From Natronospira bacteriovora (GTDB lineage: Bacteria; Pseudomonadota; Gammaproteobacteria; Natronospirales; Natronospiraceae): a stretch of 64,000 nt of DNA. Numbering within the stretch: position 1 is the first letter of the stretch; the number at the start of each line of letters is the position of its first letter. Where the stretch lies: NCBI RefSeq assembly GCF_030848495.1, contig NZ_JAVDDT010000002.1, positions 248,001-312,000 of the forward strand, in the 5' to 3' direction. This document shows positions 53,973-62,478 of the stretch, piece after piece. Both the position numbers and the translations under genes were made by a program. Under the pieces are notes generated by a model. That model had not been told where the DNA came from. It saw only the letters and a list, made by a program, of their open reading frames with translations, and made no database searches.

Positions 53973-55151
53973 ATGAAAATGTCTGTATTCCGGCACTTGG
54001 CCGCCGCACTGGTCATGGTCGTCGGGAGCACCACGGCCATGGCAGACACGCCATCCACCGCCATTGAGGAACTCAGGGCAAAGGGCGAGGCGAGCCGCAG
54101 TTCCGCACTGGTGATCCTGAAGGATGGTGAACCACTGCTGGAGTGGTACGACGACAAAGGCCAGCGCCCGATCCATGCCATGTCCGTCACCAAATCCGTG
54201 ATGGCCCTGGGTGTGGCGCGCATGCTCAGCACCGGTGAACTGGAATCGCTGGATACAGCAGTGGCCGACTACTTCCCGGAGTGGCGACAGGGGAGGAAGC
54301 AGGACATCACCGTTCGGCACCTGCTCAATCACACCTCCGGCCTGCAGAATAATCCCAATGCCGGTGTCGAGATCTATCCCAGCCCGGATTTCGTGCAGCT
54401 GGCACTGGCGGCGGAACTGGAGCATGATCCCGGTACTCACTACGCCTACAACAACAAGGCCACCAATCTCATTGCCGGGCTCTTCCCGGCTGTCGCCGGC
54501 AAGGCAATGGATGACTATATCGATCAGGCACTGTTCCAGCCCATGGGGATCGAGAACTGGTCCTGGATGAGTGACGAGGCGGGGACGCCACAGGGCATGG
54601 CCGGCCTGCATATTCTGCCGATGGACCTGGCGCGTCTGGGCCAGCTGCTGCTTGATCAGGGACGATATGAAGGGGAGGTGCTCATTGAGGCATCGGCCAT
54701 CGAGGCATTGTTGGCGCCGGGTTCCGACCTCAATGATTCCGTCGGCCTCCTGTGGTGGAGGCAAGCCGCAGAAGAGCAGTTTGTGATCGACGACGAGATC
54801 GTCGCCGGATTCCGGGATGCCGGTGTTTCCGATGAAGTGGTACAGGGAATGTCGGCCATCCGGGGTGAATACGACAGTCGCGATGATATTGCTGATGCCT
54901 TGACGGAAGCCTTCGGTACCGGCTGGATGGATATCGTTCTGCCGGAAACACGCCCAAAGGGCTTGTCAATGGTTCGCCGCGAGAGCAGCGAGGAAATCGC
55001 CGCCTGGTATGGCTCTGGTTATCTGGGCCAGTACGTCGTCGTCGTTCCGGAGACGGGCATTGTTGCCGTACGGATGCTTGAGTATTTCGAAGGTGTGGGC
55101 CCGGAACACGGCTATCAATCGTTCCGACAACATGTCGTTGCCCTGGATTGA
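53973..55151 (+). CDS. Secreted serine hydrolase of the beta-lactamase/PBP-like (class C) fold
   Basis: 392 residues with a signal peptide (about 1-24, ending TAMADT). The SxxK motif is SVTK (S71-K74) and the YxN motif AYNN (about 166-169). This DUF/beta-lactamase-like superfamily includes esterases and D-aminopeptidases; lactam hydrolysis is not implied. It lies 25 bases upstream of the DUF885 gene and both are exported, so they may act together on peptides or esters. Confidence 0.85.
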   Translation: MKMSVFRHLAAALVMVVGSTTAMADTPSTAIEELRAKGEASRSSALVILKDGEPLLEWYDDKGQRPIHAMSVTKSVMALGVARMLSTGELESLDTAVADYFPEWRQGRKQDITVRHLLNHTSGLQNNPNAGVEIYPSPDFVQLALAAELEHDPGTHYAYNNKATNLIAGLFPAVAGKAMDDYIDQALFQPMGIENWSWMSDEAGTPQGMAGLHILPMDLARLGQLLLDQGRYEGEVLIEASAIEALLAPGSDLNDSVGLLWWRQAAEEQFVIDDEIVAGFRDAGVSDEVVQGMSAIRGEYDSRDDIADALTEAFGTGWMDIVLPETRPKGLSMVRRESSEEIAAWYGSGYLGQYVVVVPETGIVAVRMLEYFEGVGPEHGYQSFRQHVVALD

Positions 55152-55176
55152 AGATTTACTTACGGAGACATGAGTC

Positions 55177-57030
55177 ATGAAAAGCCTGCGCCTGACCAAA
55201 TGGCGAATATTCCTGATCGTATTGCTGGCCCTTCTCACCGGCGGTGGCGTCTTCGGCTACAAGCTGGTCTGGGGCAAACCGTTCAATGTGGATCATTTCT
55301 ACGACCGGGTGTTCATTCGTTTCGCCCTGGAAGATCCGGAAATGCTGACCCAGCTCGGCATTCTCGAGAACACGCCGTTCCGGGGTCACAACCGTAGGCT
55401 CAGTGATGTATCCCTGGAACGTGGAGAGGCCATGATCCGGCGGGTCGACCGGGACATGGCTATTCTTCGCTCCTACAATCGGGATCGCATGAGTCACCAG
55501 CAGCGCCTGTCCGCGGATATTCTGGGCTGGTTCTTCGAAACCAACATGGGCGCGCGGGAATTCATGTATCACGGCTTCCCGGTCAATCAGATGTTCGGGG
55601 TACAGAACAATCTGCCGGAGTTCATGATCGAGACCCATCGCATCGAAGACCGGCGTGGAGCCGAGGATTATGTCACCCGCCTCACCCAGTTCCCGGTCAA
55701 GTTCGGTCAGGTCATCGAGCTGCTGGACTATCAGCTGGAGCGGGAGATCATTCCTCCGCGCTTCGTGGTTGATCATGTGCTCAATGAGATGAAGGCCTTC
55801 ACGGCAGCCGAGGTGGAGAAGCACGAGCTTTACACCCATTTGGTGGGACGCCTGGAGGCGCTTGAGGATGTTGAATCTGATGCAGCCGAGGCGATTCTGG
55901 CGGACGCACGCGATGCCATCGGGAACCAGGTGTATCCGGCCTATGCCGACATGATTGCCTGGTTCGAGGCCCTGCGACCACGCACGACCACGGACGCCGG
56001 TGCCTGGACCCTGCCGAATGGTGAGGCCTACTATCGCCACACCCTGCTGCAGAATACGACGACGGACATGAGCCCGGACGCGATTCACATGCTTGGCCTG
56101 GAACAGGTGGAGAGTATTCTGGCCGAAATGGATGAGATCCTTCGAGCCGAAGGGTATATGGAGGGTACGGTTGGCGAACGCATGGATCAGCTTGCTCAGG
56201 AGGAACGTTTCCTCTATCCGGATACAGATGAAGGACGTGAGCAGATCATCGCCGATTACCAGGCCATGATTGATGAGCTTCAGGCCGAAATGTCGCCGTA
56301 CTTCGGACGCCTGCCACGCGCATCGGTGGAGGTTCGTCGCGTTCCCGAGTTCCGTCAGGATACGGCCGCCGGGGCCTACTACCGCATGCCCCCGGTGGGT
56401 GGAGACCGACCGGGTATTTTCTATGCCAATCTGCGTGATGTGAAGGAGATTCCGAGTTTCGGCATGCGCACCCTCACGGCCCATGAAGCCGTGCCGGGCC
56501 ATCACTTCCAGATTGCCCTGCAGATGGAGTTGGAAGGCCTGCCCCTGTTCCGCGGCTTCCCGCTGTTCAGTGCATTTACCGAAGGCTGGGCGCTGTACGC
56601 GGAGCGTCTTGCTGATGAGATCGGCCTTTATCACGACGAGTACGAACGGCTCGGGATGTTGCAGGCTCAACTCTTCAGGGCCGTTCGACTGGTCGTGGAT
56701 ACGGGTATCCATCACAAGCGCTGGACACGGGAAGAGGCCATTGATTACATGTTCGAGACCACCGGCATGCCGCGGGGTGATGTGGTCGCCGAAATCGAGC
56801 GTTATGTGGTGATGCCGGGTCAGGCCACCAGCTACATGGTGGGTATGCTGCACATTCAGTATCTGCGCCAGCAGGCGGAAGAGGCCCTGGGTGATGCCTT
56901 CAGCCTGTCTGACTTCCACGATGCCGTACTGGCCAACGGTGCCTTGCCTCTGTTCCTGCTTAGCGAGGAGATCGAACGCTGGATACGTTCTGTCCAGGAG
57001 AACGAGATAGTGGCTGAACAAGCCGCCTGA
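55177..57030 (+). CDS. DUF885 family metallopeptidase-like protein, membrane-anchored
   Basis: 617 residues. An N-terminal hydrophobic segment (residues about 8-26, WRIFLIVLLALLTGGGVFG) is a signal anchor or uncleaved signal. HEAVPGHH (about 436-443) is the invariant DUF885 motif, a zinc-binding HExxxHH-like arrangement, with the third ligand region FTEGWALYAE downstream. DUF885 proteins include peptidase-like enzymes, often exported. Preceded by GGAG; followed 18 bases later by a strong terminator, so it ends the operon with the serine hydrolase. Confidence 0.88.
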   Translation: MKSLRLTKWRIFLIVLLALLTGGGVFGYKLVWGKPFNVDHFYDRVFIRFALEDPEMLTQLGILENTPFRGHNRRLSDVSLERGEAMIRRVDRDMAILRSYNRDRMSHQQRLSADILGWFFETNMGAREFMYHGFPVNQMFGVQNNLPEFMIETHRIEDRRGAEDYVTRLTQFPVKFGQVIELLDYQLEREIIPPRFVVDHVLNEMKAFTAAEVEKHELYTHLVGRLEALEDVESDAAEAILADARDAIGNQVYPAYADMIAWFEALRPRTTTDAGAWTLPNGEAYYRHTLLQNTTTDMSPDAIHMLGLEQVESILAEMDEILRAEGYMEGTVGERMDQLAQEERFLYPDTDEGREQIIADYQAMIDELQAEMSPYFGRLPRASVEVRRVPEFRQDTAAGAYYRMPPVGGDRPGIFYANLRDVKEIPSFGMRTLTAHEAVPGHHFQIALQMELEGLPLFRGFPLFSAFTEGWALYAERLADEIGLYHDEYERLGMLQAQLFRAVRLVVDTGIHHKRWTREEAIDYMFETTGMPRGDVVAEIERYVVMPGQATSYMVGMLHIQYLRQQAEEALGDAFSLSDFHDAVLANGALPLFLLSEEIERWIRSVQENEIVAEQAA

Positions 57031-57047
57031 AGTGGAGCGAATGAATG

Positions 57048-57077
57048 CGGCGGCCCTGATGGGCCGCCGTTTTTTTT
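57048..57077 (+). terminator. Rho-independent terminator after the DUF885 gene
   Basis: A 9-base-pair GC stem (57048-57056 with 57061-57069), TGAT loop, followed by eight Ts. Confidence 0.93.
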
Positions 57078-57078
57078 G

Positions 57079-57093
57079 GTGTAGAGTCTACAC
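57079..57093. promoter_or_regulatory. Palindrome GTGTAGAGTCTACAC, candidate operator
   Basis: A perfect 7+1+7 palindrome immediately after the terminator and 86 bases before the YCII gene. In this position it is a likely repressor site for the YCII/membrane-protein pair. Confidence 0.55.
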
Positions 57094-57178
57094 TCAGAGA
57101 GATTCTGTAACCGGTGTCGATTCAGGCCGGGCCCACTCGACTATGGGGAAACGACTACACTCTCGAGGAGGGCTGACA

Positions 57179-57616
57179 ATGCGTGTGATGATTCTGATCA
57201 AGGCAAGCAGTGACTCGGAAGCGGGGAAGTTGCCGGGCCAGGACCTGCTGGAAGCGATGGGTAAGTACAACGAGGCGCTGGTCGAGGCCGGTATTCTGCT
57301 GGATGGTGATGGCCTCCGGCCCAGTAGTGCCGGTGTGCGAGTTCGCTTCTCTGGCGATGAACGTGTCGTGACGGACGGGCCGTTTGCCGAGACAAAAGAG
57401 CTGCTTGCCGGTTATTGGCTGTGGAAGGTGAATTCACTGGAGGAAGCCATCGAGTGGGTGAAACGCTGCCCCAATCCCATGCCCGGCACCGAGGCCGAGA
57501 TTGAAATTCGTCCGCTTTTTGAAGCAGAGGATTTCGGTGAGGATTTCACGCCGGAGTTGCGTGAGCGGGAAGATCGCCTGCGCATGACTGTCAAGGGCTC
57601 CCCATCCGGGGAGTAA
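57179..57616 (+). CDS. YCII-family protein
   Basis: 145 residues from ATG 57179 (GAGGAGGG upstream); the longer frame from 57032 runs through the terminator and operator. MRVMILIKASSDSEAG, then RVRFSGDERVVTDGPFAETKELLAGYW are typical of YCII-related (DGPF) proteins often paired with ECF sigma factors; no sigma gene is adjacent here. A ferredoxin-like fold is expected. Function unknown. A membrane protein gene follows 31 bases later. Confidence 0.85.
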   Translation: MRVMILIKASSDSEAGKLPGQDLLEAMGKYNEALVEAGILLDGDGLRPSSAGVRVRFSGDERVVTDGPFAETKELLAGYWLWKVNSLEEAIEWVKRCPNPMPGTEAEIEIRPLFEAEDFGEDFTPELREREDRLRMTVKGSPSGE

Positions 57617-57647
57617 ATTGTGGACAAGGAACCAGGAGTGATTGTTC

Positions 57648-58085
57648 ATGAACACCGAAGCCACTCAGCCGCCGCGCTGGTATTGGATTGTGTCGGGCCT
57701 TGCTCTCGTCTGGATGCTGTTCGGGCTGTTGTCCCTGATCATGGACCCCATGACCAGTGAAGAAGCGCTGGCCGAGATGAGCGAAGCCCAGCGCGAGCTG
57801 TTCGAGGCACGGCCAGCCTGGCTGTTTGCCGTTTATGCCCTTGCGATATTGAGCGGCCTTGGGGGAACCGTGGCATTGCTGCTTCGCAAGGCTTGGGCGT
57901 TGCCCCTGTTCACGGTATCGCTGGTGGCTGTGGTGGCGCAGTTCGTCTACGTGCTGTTCATCCTGGATGCGATCGGAAGAATTGGGGCGGCGGAGGCGCT
58001 GCCGTTTCCCCTGGTGATCTTTACCGTCGGTGCTCTGCTATTGTGGCTCTCGGTGCACGCAAATCGGCGGGGCTGGATCGGCTGA
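57648..58085 (+). CDS. Small integral membrane protein
   Basis: 145 residues from ATG 57648 (AGGAG upstream). About four hydrophobic segments are visible: 14-33, 60-80, 86-108 and 115-138. The sequence has no recognised motif; the pattern resembles sugar-transporter-like small membrane proteins. It likely forms an operon with the YCII gene. Convergent with the aminotransferase gene. Confidence 0.65.
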   Translation: MNTEATQPPRWYWIVSGLALVWMLFGLLSLIMDPMTSEEALAEMSEAQRELFEARPAWLFAVYALAILSGLGGTVALLLRKAWALPLFTVSLVAVVAQFVYVLFILDAIGRIGAAEALPFPLVIFTVGALLLWLSVHANRRGWIG

Positions 58086-58108
58086 CAGGCAGGTAAGGCG
58101 TTGGGGGA

Positions 58109-59308
58109 TTAACGAGCGAGTAGCTGGTCCACCGCCTGTAAAACCTTTTCAACCTCCGCCACGCTATTGGGCCAGTGCGGGGCAAGGCGCAGCCAGCCGG
58201 CCGGGCTGGCACAGGCGATGCCCCTTTCGGCCAGGGCAGAGGCCCAGTCTGCTGCCGGACGCTCATCCGGTGGGCGTACACTGAGGATGCCGGAGCGTCC
58301 TTCCCTATCCGGCATACGGGCACTCTCGAAGCCGCGATTTAGGAGTGGCGCTTCCAGTGCATCCAGCCAGGTCTGTACGTGCTGGTAAATGGCGTTCACC
58401 CCAATGGACTGGATCAGCCCGACACTGGCTGACAGACCGGCACAGCCAATGGAATTGAAGGTGCCTGACTCCAGCATGCGCGCTCCGCGCTGGAAGGGAC
58501 GGTCATAACGCAGGGTCTCGGGGCCGCCGGTAAGAAACTCGAAGGCATCCTCGTGGCTGATCCAGCCGGCCAGGTTGGGCTGCAGTTGTTCGGCCTTCTC
58601 CGGCGAGACATAGACAAAGCCGGCCCCTTCCGGGGCCATCAGCCACTTGTGGCTGCCACAGGCCAGATAATCAATGCCCATGCGCTTCACGTCCAGTGGC
58701 ACCACGCCCACGGCCTGGATTCCGTCCACGAAGAATTCGCTGTCGTGTTGTCGGCAGAGTGCGCCCATGGCGGCCAGTGGCATGAGCTGGCCGGTGGTGA
58801 ACTGGACGGCGCTCGCGGCCACCAGGCGGATGCCCTGTTTCAGGTGCTTTTCGAAGACGTCCATGGCGGCGGTTCGGTCAAGCCGGAAATCCTCGGCATT
58901 CATCCAGACCAGTTCCAGACCATGGCGTCGGGCGGCCTGCTGCCAGGGCGTGACGTTGGTGGGAAACTCACCCTCAAGCAGCAGAATCCGGTCTCCCCGG
59001 CGCCAGGGCAGGGACTGGGCAATGGCGACGACACCGGCGGTGGTATTGGCCGTCAGCCCAATCTCGTGCCGGCCGTCTGCACCGATCAGTGTGCCGAGCC
59101 GCTCCCGCAGGTGCTCCCGCCGCTCCACTTCAGCCATGAAGAAACCCGCGCCTTCCCGGGTCTGGGCCGCCATGACCTCATCCACGGCCATGCGCACCGG
59201 CTCGCTGAGGGGGGAAACGGAGGCGTGGTTGGCGTAGACATCGAAGCTCAACTCGGCAAAGGCTTCCCGGCAGCCAAGTTTCACCTGCCATTGCTTGGCG
59301 TGGTTCAT
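58109..59308 (-). CDS. PLP-dependent class V aminotransferase
   Basis: 399 residues, GGAG upstream of the start. FFVDGIQAVGVVPLD contains the PLP-phenol Asp; ACGSHKWLMAPEGAGF carries the Schiff-base Lys. This is the cysteine desulfurase/isopenicillin-N-epimerase-like group. No active-site Cys loop typical of IscS/SufS is recognised, so desulfurase activity is uncertain. Kynureninase-like or epimerase-like activity is equally possible. Monocistronic and divergent from the CBS gene. Confidence 0.87.
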   Translation of the reverse strand: MNHAKQWQVKLGCREAFAELSFDVYANHASVSPLSEPVRMAVDEVMAAQTREGAGFFMAEVERREHLRERLGTLIGADGRHEIGLTANTTAGVVAIAQSLPWRRGDRILLLEGEFPTNVTPWQQAARRHGLELVWMNAEDFRLDRTAAMDVFEKHLKQGIRLVAASAVQFTTGQLMPLAAMGALCRQHDSEFFVDGIQAVGVVPLDVKRMGIDYLACGSHKWLMAPEGAGFVYVSPEKAEQLQPNLAGWISHEDAFEFLTGGPETLRYDRPFQRGARMLESGTFNSIGCAGLSASVGLIQSIGVNAIYQHVQTWLDALEAPLLNRGFESARMPDREGRSGILSVRPPDERPAADWASALAERGIACASPAGWLRLAPHWPNSVAEVEKVLQAVDQLLAR

Positions 59309-59441
59309 CTATCAGCTCCAGTTGAATCAGGTGCTTGCGCCTGATCATGCCAGCAGTATGTGCGCCAGCCAAGCCAGACGCTCGTCGTTCGACTGTTGAA
59401 TGGGCGGGTCAGATGATGTTCACAAAGGGAATGGAGCCACG

Positions 59442-59455
59442 TTGACGGCCGTCAA
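59442..59455. promoter_or_regulatory. FNR/FixK-type operator TTGACGGCCGTCAA
   Basis: A perfect palindrome including the spacer. It lies 151 bases before the CBS gene start. The 298-base gap between the aminotransferase and CBS genes holds only this site and no further gene. Confidence 0.72.
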
Positions 59456-59605
59456 CACGAAATATTTCCCTCAGCGTATGTTGGTATCGAGGGTTTTTCG
59501 TCGAATGGTGCCGGGTAGAGCGATGGTCTGACTCGCCCCACTGTTCATGCGGGAAATCCGGATTTTTCCGGTATCAACCCTGGATATTGCCGGGAGGAAC
59601 CCAGA

Positions 59606-60091
59606 ATGAAAGTCAATGACATCATGGTCACGGACGTGGCGCGCTGTTCGCCCCAGACATCACTGCACGATATCGCCAGAATGATGTGGGAACGGGATTG
59701 CGGTGCTATTCCATTGGTAAATGAGCAGGATCAGCCCGTGGGCATTGTCACCGACCGGGACATTGCCATTGGGGCCGCCTTGCAGCACCGGCCTCTGTGG
59801 GAAATTCGGGGTGAGGAGGTGGCCCACGGCCGTGCCGTGCACTGCTGTCACCCGGAAGACGATATTGCCGACGCGCTGGCATTGCTGGAACGGCACGAAG
59901 TACGCCGCCTTCCGGTGATCGACCCGTCGAACAGGCTGTGCGGCATTGTGAGCATGGGCGACATCATCTCCTTTACCCGGGCCGGCCGAGCCAGGAAAGG
60001 GGACCGGGAGATGATCAGTGCCGAAGCCTCCCTGGATTTTCTCAGGCATGTTAGCGCCCACCACCAGGCCGGGGGACAGACGGCCGTCTAA
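59606..60091 (+). CDS. Two-CBS-domain protein
   Basis: 161 residues, GGGAGG upstream. CBS pairs at about 1-58 (KVNDIMVTDVARCSPQTSL, GIVTDRDIAIGAAL) and 70-125 (EVRRLPVIDPSNRLCGIVSMGDI). No further domain; it probably binds adenine nucleotides. A second such protein is at 26880. The perfect FixK-type palindrome upstream suggests oxygen control, as for the DosR-regulated CBS protein Hrp1. It ends in a strong terminator. Confidence 0.9.
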   Translation: MKVNDIMVTDVARCSPQTSLHDIARMMWERDCGAIPLVNEQDQPVGIVTDRDIAIGAALQHRPLWEIRGEEVAHGRAVHCCHPEDDIADALALLERHEVRRLPVIDPSNRLCGIVSMGDIISFTRAGRARKGDREMISAEASLDFLRHVSAHHQAGGQTAV

Positions 60092-60097
60092 GCAGAC

Positions 60098-60144
60098 AGC
60101 CCTGATGGTTTCCCGGGCAATGGCCCGGCCCATCAGGGCTTTTT
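60098..60144 (+). terminator. Rho-independent terminator after the CBS gene
   Basis: AGCCCTGATGG pairs with CCATCAGGGCT (11 base pairs), long GC-rich loop, then TTTTATTT. Confidence 0.9.
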
Positions 60145-60235
60145 ATTTGCACTCGTTTGGGGTCCCTTGTGCCATGAGATTGGAACGTCTGAAAATCATC
60201 TCGATTGCGCGGTGTGCGATAATCACCCCTTGCTT

Positions 60236-61519
60236 TTACCATTCATCTCCGATGTGCACACCCAGCTTCGGTAAGAGGTAGCGGTGCGTGAAGAGAATGA
60301 GTGCTGCGGCACCGAAAGCAATCAGGAATACAGCGATGGCACCTCGGATATCGTGCATCAGCTCAGGAGCCAGCAGAAGAACGCCGGCGAGGGCGAGCAT
60401 GATGATGCCGCCGACCAGCTTGAGGATGCGCCCGTGCCGCTCTTCGAAACGGTCGACACGAAGCGTGGTCAGGGCCACGAGAAAGACGACCATCTCGATG
60501 GATAGGTATACCAGCAGGTAGAGCCCGAGCAGGAAGGAGAAGGAGAGCCAGTCGATGCCATGACTGGCAACGATACCGCTCCAGATGACCGGGAAGCCGG
60601 CGGTGCAGGGTAGCTCGATGAAAGCGATACCGCTTGCCATCACGGCGGTGGCGGCAATCAGTGCCGGTGTCGAGCGGCCATCGCGGATCAGGCCACGAAA
60701 GCGCCGGTAGATCCCGGGCTTGTGCTTCTCGTCGATGGTGAAGGAAACCCCTCGCTGGAACCAGAAATAGTCCTTGATGTTGACCCCGGCAAAGACAAGC
60801 GCCAGGGTCGCAACCACCCAGTACACCCAAGCGGCTGTCAGGAGCAGGGTGAGCGCGCCGAAAACGCCCATTATGAAGAGGCCGTAGATGGTTGCAGTCA
60901 CTCCCAGGAACGTCAGACCCACCGTCAGGATTCGCCGGCGTGAGCCGGAGTGAATCACCAGCGCCAGCAGGATGGTCAAGACCCAGAGTGAGCAGGGATT
61001 GAATCCGTCAATGAAGGCGATCAGTGCTGTCGATACGGTGAGCGGTTGCACCATCAGATCGATGGTCCCGAGCAAGGGAAGGGTGATCGGCGCTGTTTCC
61101 TGTGCTGTTGCTGTCTGATCGAATCGTTGACGGGTATCACGCGAGTCGGGGCAGTCACCCATCTCGAGACAGTGCTCTACATGGCTGGTGATCTGGTGCC
61201 GGATCAGGCGGCTGTCCCCCAGCCAGGCCCGTCCTCCCACGAAGACAGCGGGTACCGAATCAGCCCCTGTGCCATGGGCCGAGGCCACCGCGCGAAACAG
61301 CGCGCGGCCGTGCTCGTTGTGTCGCAGCTCGAAGAAATGGGCCGATAATGCCTCGTGCGACTCATCGAGGGCTTCGATGAATGGTTTCTGGGCTTCACAG
61401 TGGGGGCAGGTATCACTGTGGAAAACCAGCATGTGCAATTCATTCATCGGCGCGGCCACCACTGTGGGAGATAGCGACAGTAGCAGGGTCAGAAAAAGCC
61501 GCAGGCGGAGTCCGGGCAT
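60236..61519 (-). CDS. Thioredoxin-like domain fused to a DsbD/CcdA-like membrane protein
   Basis: 427 residues with a signal peptide (about 1-22). An N-terminal glutaredoxin-like domain has DTCPHC (CxxC near residue 38) facing the periplasm. From about residue 150 to the end are about seven membrane helices, with FNPCS and LPCTAGFP (the two proline-cysteine motifs of DsbD/CcdA beta domains). This layout moves electrons from cytoplasmic thioredoxin across the membrane to a periplasmic thiol. It may serve cytochrome c or disulfide handling. GGGAG upstream. Confidence 0.86.
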   Translation of the reverse strand: MPGLRLRLFLTLLLSLSPTVVAAPMNELHMLVFHSDTCPHCEAQKPFIEALDESHEALSAHFFELRHNEHGRALFRAVASAHGTGADSVPAVFVGGRAWLGDSRLIRHQITSHVEHCLEMGDCPDSRDTRQRFDQTATAQETAPITLPLLGTIDLMVQPLTVSTALIAFIDGFNPCSLWVLTILLALVIHSGSRRRILTVGLTFLGVTATIYGLFIMGVFGALTLLLTAAWVYWVVATLALVFAGVNIKDYFWFQRGVSFTIDEKHKPGIYRRFRGLIRDGRSTPALIAATAVMASGIAFIELPCTAGFPVIWSGIVASHGIDWLSFSFLLGLYLLVYLSIEMVVFLVALTTLRVDRFEERHGRILKLVGGIIMLALAGVLLLAPELMHDIRGAIAVFLIAFGAAALILFTHRYLLPKLGVHIGDEW

Positions 61520-61581
61520 GCGAATCTCCCGACGATGAATGGAAGGCGAGGGAGAGGCGGGTCGGTGACCCGCTCAATCCC

Positions 61582-61607
61582 CACCCAGGCCCCCTGGCGC
61601 CTGGGTG
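61582..61607. repeat. Hairpin downstream of dps
   Basis: CACCCAGGC (61582-61590) pairs exactly with GCCTGGGTG (61599-61607). There is no adjacent T-run on the minus strand, so it is a weak or Rho-assisted terminator for dps at best. Confidence 0.45.
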
Positions 61608-61616
61608 AGCCTCTGC

Positions 61617-62066
61617 TCATTCCAGATGGCTTCTCAGCATCCAGGCATTCTTCTCATGGATGTCCAGACGCCGGGTTGCCAGATCCGCACTGGCCTGATC
61701 CGATGCCGCCTCCGCGGCTTCAATGAGATGCCGGGCGGCGTCAGCAATCGTTTCCTGATCCGAAACCAGGGTGCGGATCATTTCCTCGGCTTTCGGCTGT
61801 CCGGTTTCCTCCTCGATCGTGCTGAGTCTGGCGAACGCCGAATAGCTTCCTGGTGCGTATGCGCCCGTGGTACGGATTCGCTCGGCGATTTCATCGACGG
61901 CGGTCGCAAGCTCGGTGTACTGGGTTTCGAACAGAGTATGGAGTGTCGTGAACATCGGGCCCGTGACATTCCAGTGGTAGTTGTGTGTTTTCAGATACAG
62001 CGTATAGCTGCTGGCCAGAAGCGTTGAAAGTGCTTCGACAACAGCCTCATTGCCTGGTTTTTTCAT
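61617..62066 (-). CDS. dps: Dps-family ferritin-like DNA protection protein
   Basis: 149 residues from ATG 62066 (GGAGG upstream); an in-frame upstream Met would add ten. YLKTHNYHWNVTGPMFTTLHTLFETQYTELATAVDEIAERI carries the ferroxidase His, Asp and Glu at the subunit interface. Dps dodecamers oxidise and store iron and protect DNA. It overlaps the end of the arsR gene by 20 bases and is last in sqr-arsR-dps. Confidence 0.93.
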   Translation of the reverse strand: MKKPGNEAVVEALSTLLASSYTLYLKTHNYHWNVTGPMFTTLHTLFETQYTELATAVDEIAERIRTTGAYAPGSYSAFARLSTIEEETGQPKAEEMIRTLVSDQETIADAARHLIEAAEAASDQASADLATRRLDIHEKNAWMLRSHLE

Positions 62067-62472
62067 CTTGGCCTCCAGTTGGCAGGGAATTTTCAAGGGA
62101 TTCTGCCCGACTCAGGTGCTGAACGGGGCCTTCCGTGTCGGTTGTGCAGTAGATTTCATACAGTCGGCCGATGACCTCCATGGCGCCGGGGTCGGCAATT
62201 CGGTAGTGGATGTTCTGTGATGCTCGTCGGGTGGTGACCAGCTTTTCCCGGCGCAGGCGTGCCAGATGCTGGGACAGGGCGGACTGGCCCAGTCTGTGTT
62301 CGCCCCGCGTCAGGCTGTCATGCAGTTCAGAGACGGTTTTCTCGCCCTGGATCAGCTGGCACAGGATCATCAGCCGACAGGGGTTGGCCAGCGTTCTCAG
62401 CATCCCCGCGGCCTTGTCTGCCTGCGCAGGTTTGATATCAGCCAGTCGGCGCCTGTCCTGTCTTGTGTTCAT
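62047..62472 (-). CDS. ArsR-family regulator, persulfide-sensor (SqrR/BigR) type, second copy
   Basis: 141 residues. The winged helix (LANPCRLMILCQLIQGEKTV, recognition helix SQSALSQHLARLRREKLV) resembles the regulator at 47280. Cysteines C38 and C109 are at the two sensing positions; a third, C32, precedes them. A C-terminal tail of ~30 residues is added. Six bases after the sqr stop, in sqr-arsR-dps. It likely derepresses sqr on sulfide exposure. Confidence 0.86.
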   Translation of the reverse strand: MNTRQDRRRLADIKPAQADKAAGMLRTLANPCRLMILCQLIQGEKTVSELHDSLTRGEHRLGQSALSQHLARLRREKLVTTRRASQNIHYRIADPGAMEVIGRLYEIYCTTDTEGPVQHLSRAESLENSLPTGGQDEKTRQ

Positions 62473-62478
62473 GCGCCG

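Noticed and set aside
55156-57021. 621-codon open frame antisense to the DUF885 gene
   Set aside because: Shadow frame; the plus strand has signal anchor and HEAVPGHH motif with a proper Shine-Dalgarno.
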